Assembly: GCF_027484205.1 (NCBI RefSeq)
Contig: NZ_JAIXUB010000015.1
Span: 310,001-374,000, forward strand
DNA length: 64,000 nt
Reading direction: 5' to 3'
Source of the DNA: Flavobacterium sp.
Lineage (GTDB): Bacteria > Bacteroidota > Bacteroidia > Flavobacteriales > Flavobacteriaceae
Numbering within the stretch: the stretch's first letter is position 1; every line of letters begins with the position of its first letter. Under the pieces are notes generated by a model. That model was not told the DNA's origin. It was given only the letters and a program-made list of their open reading frames with translations, and searched no databases. Below, one piece after another: positions 60,127 to 64,000 of this stretch. The position numbers and the translations under genes are program-made.

Positions 60127-60154
60127 TTGAATTTATAATTAATTTATATCTTTG
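60127..60154 (+). promoter_or_regulatory. Promoter for the yceD-rpmF-fabH-acc cluster
   Basis: TTG at 60127-60129 and TATCTTTG at 60147-60154 with 17 bases between; exact consensus. It lies downstream of the longest possible in-frame start (60152) of the next gene, so that start is excluded. Confidence 0.75.
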
Positions 60155-60199
60155 CACTCCCAAAGTCGAATCTTCGGTTTTGGACAAATTGATGAAATG

Positions 60200-60742
60200 A
60201 TGAAAGTTACAAATGAATTTTTAATTCCATTTATAGGATTAAAGTTAGGAAAACATCAATTTGAGTATCAAATTAATAAAAAGTTCTTTGATAGTTTTGA
60301 TTATCACGAATATGAAGATTGTGATATCAATGTAAATGTAGTTTTAGAGAAAAAAAGCACCATGTTAGAGCTTTCTTTCAAACACAAGGGTACAATTTAT
60401 GTGCCTTGTGATTTAACAAACGAAATGTTTAATCTTCCAATAAAAGGGAAAATAAAATTAGTTGTTAATTTTGGAGATGAGTTTAATAATGATAACGAAG
60501 AGTTATTGATTTTGCCTCATGGTGAGCATCAAATAGATATATCACAATATATATATGAGATGATAGTTTTATCTGTTCCATTAAAAAGAGTTCATCCTGG
60601 TGTAAAAGATGGTACTTTGCAATCTGAAGCAATAGAAAAATTATCTAAACTAACAATAAAAGAACAAAAAGAAGAGAGTAAAAAAGAAGAAAATACTGAC
60701 CCACGTTGGGACAAATTAAAACAACTATTAACGGATAAATAA
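60200..60742 (+). CDS. DUF177 (YceD-like) protein
   Basis: 180 residues from MKVTNEFLIPFIGLKLGKHQFEY (an adjacent ATG one codon earlier is equally possible). The DUF177 core has DCDINVNVVLEKKSTMLELSF, the Cys-containing GTIYVPCDLTNEMFNLPI and the C-terminal DPRWDKLKQLL. The family is coupled to rpmF and linked to 23S rRNA or ribosome assembly. It lies nine bases from rpmF. The C-terminal region is lysine/glutamate rich. Confidence 0.93.
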   Translation: MKVTNEFLIPFIGLKLGKHQFEYQINKKFFDSFDYHEYEDCDINVNVVLEKKSTMLELSFKHKGTIYVPCDLTNEMFNLPIKGKIKLVVNFGDEFNNDNEELLILPHGEHQIDISQYIYEMIVLSVPLKRVHPGVKDGTLQSEAIEKLSKLTIKEQKEESKKEENTDPRWDKLKQLLTDK

Positions 60743-60751
60743 TATAGTAAA

Positions 60752-60946
60752 ATGGCACATCCTAAAAGAAAAATCTCGAAAACAAGAAGAGATAAGAGAA
60801 GAACTCATTACAAAGCAACTGCTGCAACAATTGCAACTTGTCCTGTAACAGGCGAAGCGCATTTATACCACAGAGCTTACTGGCATGAAGGAAAAATGTA
60901 TTACAGAGGTCAAGTTGTTATTGATAAATCAGTAGCTGCTGCTTAA
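60752..60946 (+). CDS. rpmF: 50S ribosomal protein L32
   Basis: 64 residues. [20 protein letters not shown] is the characteristic basic N terminus; [15 protein letters not shown] follows with only one of the zinc-ribbon cysteines, so it is the zinc-independent form. It is co-transcribed with the DUF177 gene and followed by a terminator before fabH. Confidence 0.98.
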   Translation: MAHPKRKISKTRRDKRRTHYKATAATIATCPVTGEAHLYHRAYWHEGKMYYRGQVVIDKSVAAA

Positions 60947-60967
60947 TATATTTTTAAATATACACTT

Positions 60968-60997
60968 AAACTCTCACTACAATGTGAGAGTTTTTTG
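60968..60997 (+). terminator. Terminator after rpmF
   Basis: Stem AAACTCTCAC/GTGAGAGTTT with a 6-nt loop and a T run. Confidence 0.85.
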
Positions 60998-61088
60998 TTT
61001 TTTATAAAATTTAATTATAACTAAATAATTTTTTGTAAATTCCACCTCTTTTAAAATTTACTTTTTAAAGAGATTATAAAATAGTAAT

Positions 61089-62087
61089 ATGAGTACAATT
61101 ACAGCCGCAATTACCGCTGTCGGTGGTTATGTTCCAGATTTTGTTCTTTCAAATCAGGTTTTAGAAACTTTGGTTGACACTAATGATGAATGGATAACAA
61201 CAAGAACAGGGATAAAAGAGAGAAGATTATTAAAAGAATCTGGTAAAGGAACTTCTTATTTAGCAATAAAAGCCGCTCAAGATTTAATTAAAAGAGGGAA
61301 TGTAAATCCTGCAGAAATTGATTTAGTAATCATGGCTACAGCAACTCCTGATATGCCAGTTGCAACAACTGGTGTATATGTTGCAACACAAATAGGTGCA
61401 GTAAATGCTTTTGCATATGATTTATCTGCGGCATGTTCTAGTTTTCTTTATGGAATGTCAGCTGCTGCTGCTTATGTTCAATCGGGTAGATATAAAAAAG
61501 TATTATTAATTGGAGCTGATAAAATGTCTTCGATTATAGATTATACAGACAGAGCAACATGTATCATTTTTGGTGATGGTGCTGGTGCAGTTTTGTTTGA
61601 GCCTAATAATGAAGGGCTGGGATTGCAAGATGAATTTTTACGTTCCGATGGAATTGGTAGAGAATATTTAAAAATTGATGCAGGAGGTTCTATTTTACCT
61701 GCTTCAAAGGAAACAGTTGAAAATAGTCAGCATTATGTTTTTCAAGATGGTAAAACTGTATTTAAATATGCGGTTTCGGGTATGGCAGATGTGAGTGAAA
61801 AAATAATGGAGCGTAATAATTTAACTAAAGACGATATCAATTGGTTAATTGCGCATCAGGCTAACAAAAGAATTATTGATGCTACTGCTTCTAGAATGGG
61901 ACTTGAAGAAGAAAAAGTATTAGTAAATATTCACAAATATGGTAATACAACTTCAGGAACATTACCATTATTATTGAGTGATTTTGAAGATAAATTTAAA
62001 AAAGGTGATAACCTAATATTTGCTGCGTTTGGTGGCGGATTTACATGGGGTTCGATTTACCTTAAATGGGCATACAACAAACAATAA
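61089..62087 (+). CDS. fabH: 3-oxoacyl-[acyl-carrier-protein] synthase III
   Basis: 332 residues. It starts fatty-acid chains by condensing an acyl-CoA with malonyl-ACP. The N-terminal TNDEWITTRTGIKERR, catalytic Cys116 in DLSAACSSFLYGM, His in NWLIAHQANKRII and Asn in KYGNTTSGT complete the triad. It lies downstream of a terminator, so it may have its own promoter; only weak -7 matches were seen before it. In flavobacteria it would favour branched primers, by analogy. Confidence 0.98.
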   Translation: MSTITAAITAVGGYVPDFVLSNQVLETLVDTNDEWITTRTGIKERRLLKESGKGTSYLAIKAAQDLIKRGNVNPAEIDLVIMATATPDMPVATTGVYVATQIGAVNAFAYDLSAACSSFLYGMSAAAAYVQSGRYKKVLLIGADKMSSIIDYTDRATCIIFGDGAGAVLFEPNNEGLGLQDEFLRSDGIGREYLKIDAGGSILPASKETVENSQHYVFQDGKTVFKYAVSGMADVSEKIMERNNLTKDDINWLIAHQANKRIIDATASRMGLEEEKVLVNIHKYGNTTSGTLPLLLSDFEDKFKKGDNLIFAAFGGGFTWGSIYLKWAYNKQ

Positions 62088-62113
62088 AAAACTATAACTA
62101 AAAACAAATAATT

Positions 62114-62593
62114 ATGGATTTAAAAGAAATTCAAAACCTAATCAAATTTGTATCAAATTCAGGTGTTGCTGAAGTAAAGTTAGAAACTGGTGATATTAAA
62201 ATCACTATACGAACTACTTTAGAAGGTAATACTCCAGATATAACTTATGTTCAACAAGCTCCGATGCAACAAGCTGTGCCGCAAATTGCTCAAGCTCCAG
62301 TTTCTCAAGCTCCAGCTGCTCCAGCGGCAACACCAGCAGACGATAATGCAAAATATATTACAGTAAAATCTCCAATGATTGGAACATTTTATAGAAAGCC
62401 AGCTCCAGATAAAGCTCCGTTTGTAGAAGTTGGTGCAACAATTGGAAAAGGTGATGTGTTATGTGTTGTTGAAGCAATGAAATTATTCAATGAAATTGAA
62501 GCAGAAATTTCAGGTAAAATTGTTAAAATTTTAGTTGATGATATGTCTCCAGTTGAATTTGATCAACCTTTATTCTTGGTTGACCCATCTTAA
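62114..62593 (+). CDS. accB: Biotin carboxyl carrier protein of acetyl-CoA carboxylase
   Basis: 159 residues. The N-terminal helical part ([17 protein letters not shown]) is followed by a Gln/Pro/Ala-rich flexible linker (about 48-75) and the biotinyl domain with the modification site [10 protein letters not shown] (Lys123). It carries CO2 between AccC and the carboxyltransferase. It lies 26 bases after fabH and is followed by accC, so all three are probably one unit. Its biotin demand links it to the bio genes elsewhere in the window. Confidence 0.97.
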   Translation: MDLKEIQNLIKFVSNSGVAEVKLETGDIKITIRTTLEGNTPDITYVQQAPMQQAVPQIAQAPVSQAPAAPAATPADDNAKYITVKSPMIGTFYRKPAPDKAPFVEVGATIGKGDVLCVVEAMKLFNEIEAEISGKIVKILVDDMSPVEFDQPLFLVDPS

Positions 62594-62599
62594 TTTAGG

Positions 62600-62690
62600 T
62601 TTCAGATTTTTAGGTTTTTAGTACTGTGTAGATTTCTAATTATCCAAAAATCCAACAATCCAATTGTCTAATAATCTAAATTAAAAGAAG
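62600..62690. repeat. Low-complexity near-tandem repeats in the accB-accC spacer
   Basis: Iterated short units such as TCCAAAAATCCAACAATCCA and TCTAATAATCTAA, with no coding content. Similar in style to the atpD-atpC spacer. Confidence 0.5.
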
Positions 62691-64000
62691 ATGTTTAAAA
62701 AAATATTAATTGCCAACAGAGGTGAAATTGCTCTAAGAGTAATTAGAACTTGTAGAGAAATGGGCATTAAAACAGTAGCGGTTTACTCAACAGCTGATGC
62801 CGAAAGTTTACATGTGAAGTTTGCAGACGAAGCAGTTTGTATTGGTCCACCACCAAGTAATTTATCTTACTTAAAAATGTCAAATATTATTGCAGCAGCA
62901 GAGATTACAAATGCTGATGCAATTCATCCAGGTTATGGTTTTTTGTCTGAAAATGCTAAATTTTCAAAAATTTGTCAAGAACATGGAATCAAGTTTATTG
63001 GTGCTTCACCAGAAATGATTGATAGAATGGGTGATAAGGCTACTGCAAAATCAACTATGATTGAAGCAGGAGTTCCATGCGTTCCAGGTTCAGAAGGGAT
63101 TTTAGATTCTTATGAAGACGCTGTAGAAGTTGCTAAAAAAATTGGATATCCAGTAATGATGAAAGCAACTGCTGGAGGTGGAGGTAAAGGAATGCGTGCT
63201 ATTTGGAAAGAGGAAGATTTGCTAAAAGCATGGGAAAGTGCTCGTCAAGAAGCAGCAGCAGCATTTGGAAATGACGGTATGTACATGGAAAAACTTATTG
63301 AAGAGCCACGTCATATCGAAATTCAAGTTGTTGGAGATTCTTATGGAAAAGCTTGTCACCTTTCAGAAAGAGATTGTTCTGTTCAAAGACGTCACCAAAA
63401 ATTAACCGAAGAAACACCTTCACCATTCATGACTGATGAATTACGTCATAAAATGGGTGAAGCTGCTGTAAAAGCGGCTGAATATATTAAATATGAAGGC
63501 GCTGGTACGGTTGAGTTTCTAGTAGATAAACACAGAAATTTCTACTTCATGGAAATGAATACTCGTATCCAAGTAGAACACCCAATTACTGAACAAGTTA
63601 TCGATTACGATTTGATTCGTGAGCAAATTCTTGTTGCTGCTGGTGTGCCGATTTCTGGTAAAAATTATTTACCTCAATTACACTCTATAGAATGTCGTAT
63701 AAACGCTGAAGATCCATATAATGATTTTCGCCCTTCGCCAGGAAAAATTACAGTTCTTCATGCTCCAGGCGGACATGGTGTACGTTTAGATACACACGTT
63801 TATGCTGGATATACAATTCCTCCAAATTATGACTCTATGATTGCAAAGTTGATTACAACAGCGCAAACACGTGAAGAAGCTATCAATAAAATGAAGCGTG
63901 CTTTAGATGAATTTTATATTGAAGGAATTAAAACAACTATTCCTTTTCATAGACAATTGATGGATGAACCAGATTATGTTGCGGGAAATTATACAACTGC
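62691..64000 (+). CDS. accC: Acetyl-CoA carboxylase, biotin carboxylase subunit (3' end outside the window)
   Basis: 436 complete residues are visible from [20 protein letters not shown]. The frame stays open to the window end, and the family length is near 450, so only a short tail is missing. It carboxylates biotin on AccB using ATP and bicarbonate. Conserved blocks: [13 protein letters not shown], the glycine-rich [49 protein letters not shown] with the catalytic Arg, and [13 protein letters not shown]. It follows accB by 97 bases of repeat DNA. Confidence 0.97.
   Translation, partial: MFKKILIANRGEIALRVIRTCREMGIKTVAVYSTADAESLHVKFADEAVCIGPPPSNLSYLKMSNIIAAAEITNADAIHPGYGFLSENAKFSKICQEHGIKFIGASPEMIDRMGDKATAKSTMIEAGVPCVPGSEGILDSYEDAVEVAKKIGYPVMMKATAGGGGKGMRAIWKEEDLLKAWESARQEAAAAFGNDGMYMEKLIEEPRHIEIQVVGDSYGKACHLSERDCSVQRRHQKLTEETPSPFMTDELRHKMGEAAVKAAEYIKYEGAGTVEFLVDKHRNFYFMEMNTRIQVEHPITEQVIDYDLIREQILVAAGVPISGKNYLPQLHSIECRINAEDPYNDFRPSPGKITVLHAPGGHGVRLDTHVYAGYTIPPNYDSMIAKLITTAQTREEAINKMKRALDEFYIEGIKTTIPFHRQLMDEPDYVAGNYTT

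Noticed and set aside
60152-60199. Longer start for the DUF177 gene
   Set aside because: It begins inside the exact consensus -7 box at 60147-60154, so it would not be transcribed with a usable start.

Overview
The window is a chromosomal segment of a member of the Flavobacteriaceae, most likely Flavobacterium. The evidence is the low GC content, the flavobacterial promoter signature (TTG about 17-19 bases before TANNTTTG) in front of many genes, secreted proteins ending in type IX secretion (T9SS) sorting domains, and a gene order typical of the group. All protein-coding calls rest on reading the translations; no database search was run.

Layout. 1-5.2 kb: 3' end of glmS, then an outer-membrane TonB-dependent receptor paired with an SGNH/GDSL lipoprotein. 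5.3-7.3 kb: a two-gene ATP synthase operon, atpD-atpC. 7.3-12.2 kb: a biotin operon, bioF-bioD-bioA plus a beta-ketoacyl synthase; bioB lies apart at 18-19 kb on the other strand. recX, a 1672-residue secreted repeat protein, a small membrane protein and ribF surround it. 20.8-28.9 kb: three secreted T9SS-type metalloproteases of three different families. 29-32.4 kb: a lipoprotein, pth, rplY, prs and a tRNA-Leu(CAA). 32.5-43.3 kb: a galactan/galactose locus, with a divergent GntR-type regulator followed by galM, two GH53 endo-galactanases, a GH2 beta-galactosidase, galK, galT and a sodium/sugar symporter. Together these genes would cut beta-1,4-galactan, release galactose, import it and feed it into the Leloir pathway; no SusC/SusD pair is present. 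43.3-54.5 kb: all minus strand. It holds umuC-umuD, a pentapeptide-like membrane protein between two near-identical terminators, lepA, a serine hydrolase, and a run of small secreted, lipoprotein or membrane genes headed by a membrane-anchored AraC-type regulator. 54.6-60.1 kb: dusB, a LolC/E-like permease, rbfA, methylmalonyl-CoA epimerase, a CAU tRNA, a small proline-rich membrane protein, ribE and pdxA. 60.1-64 kb: yceD-like gene, rpmF, fabH, accB and accC (cut by the window end), the fatty-acid initiation cluster.

The most unusual content is in the repeats and cis-elements rather than in a new enzyme system. Two copies of a structured intergenic element share an outer frame but carry different inner hairpins. 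Short palindromic repeats sit in frame inside three of the four genes of the biotin operon. There are perfect CCTGACAGG-type palindromes, a 135-bp element with perfect 22-bp terminal inverted repeats, a shared 18-19 nt motif before three genes of the AraC-linked cluster, a duplicated terminator flanking one gene, and three genes whose promoter -7 box lies 4 nt from the start codon, which predicts leaderless mRNAs. I saw no rRNA, CRISPR array, transposase, prophage or recognised defence system.
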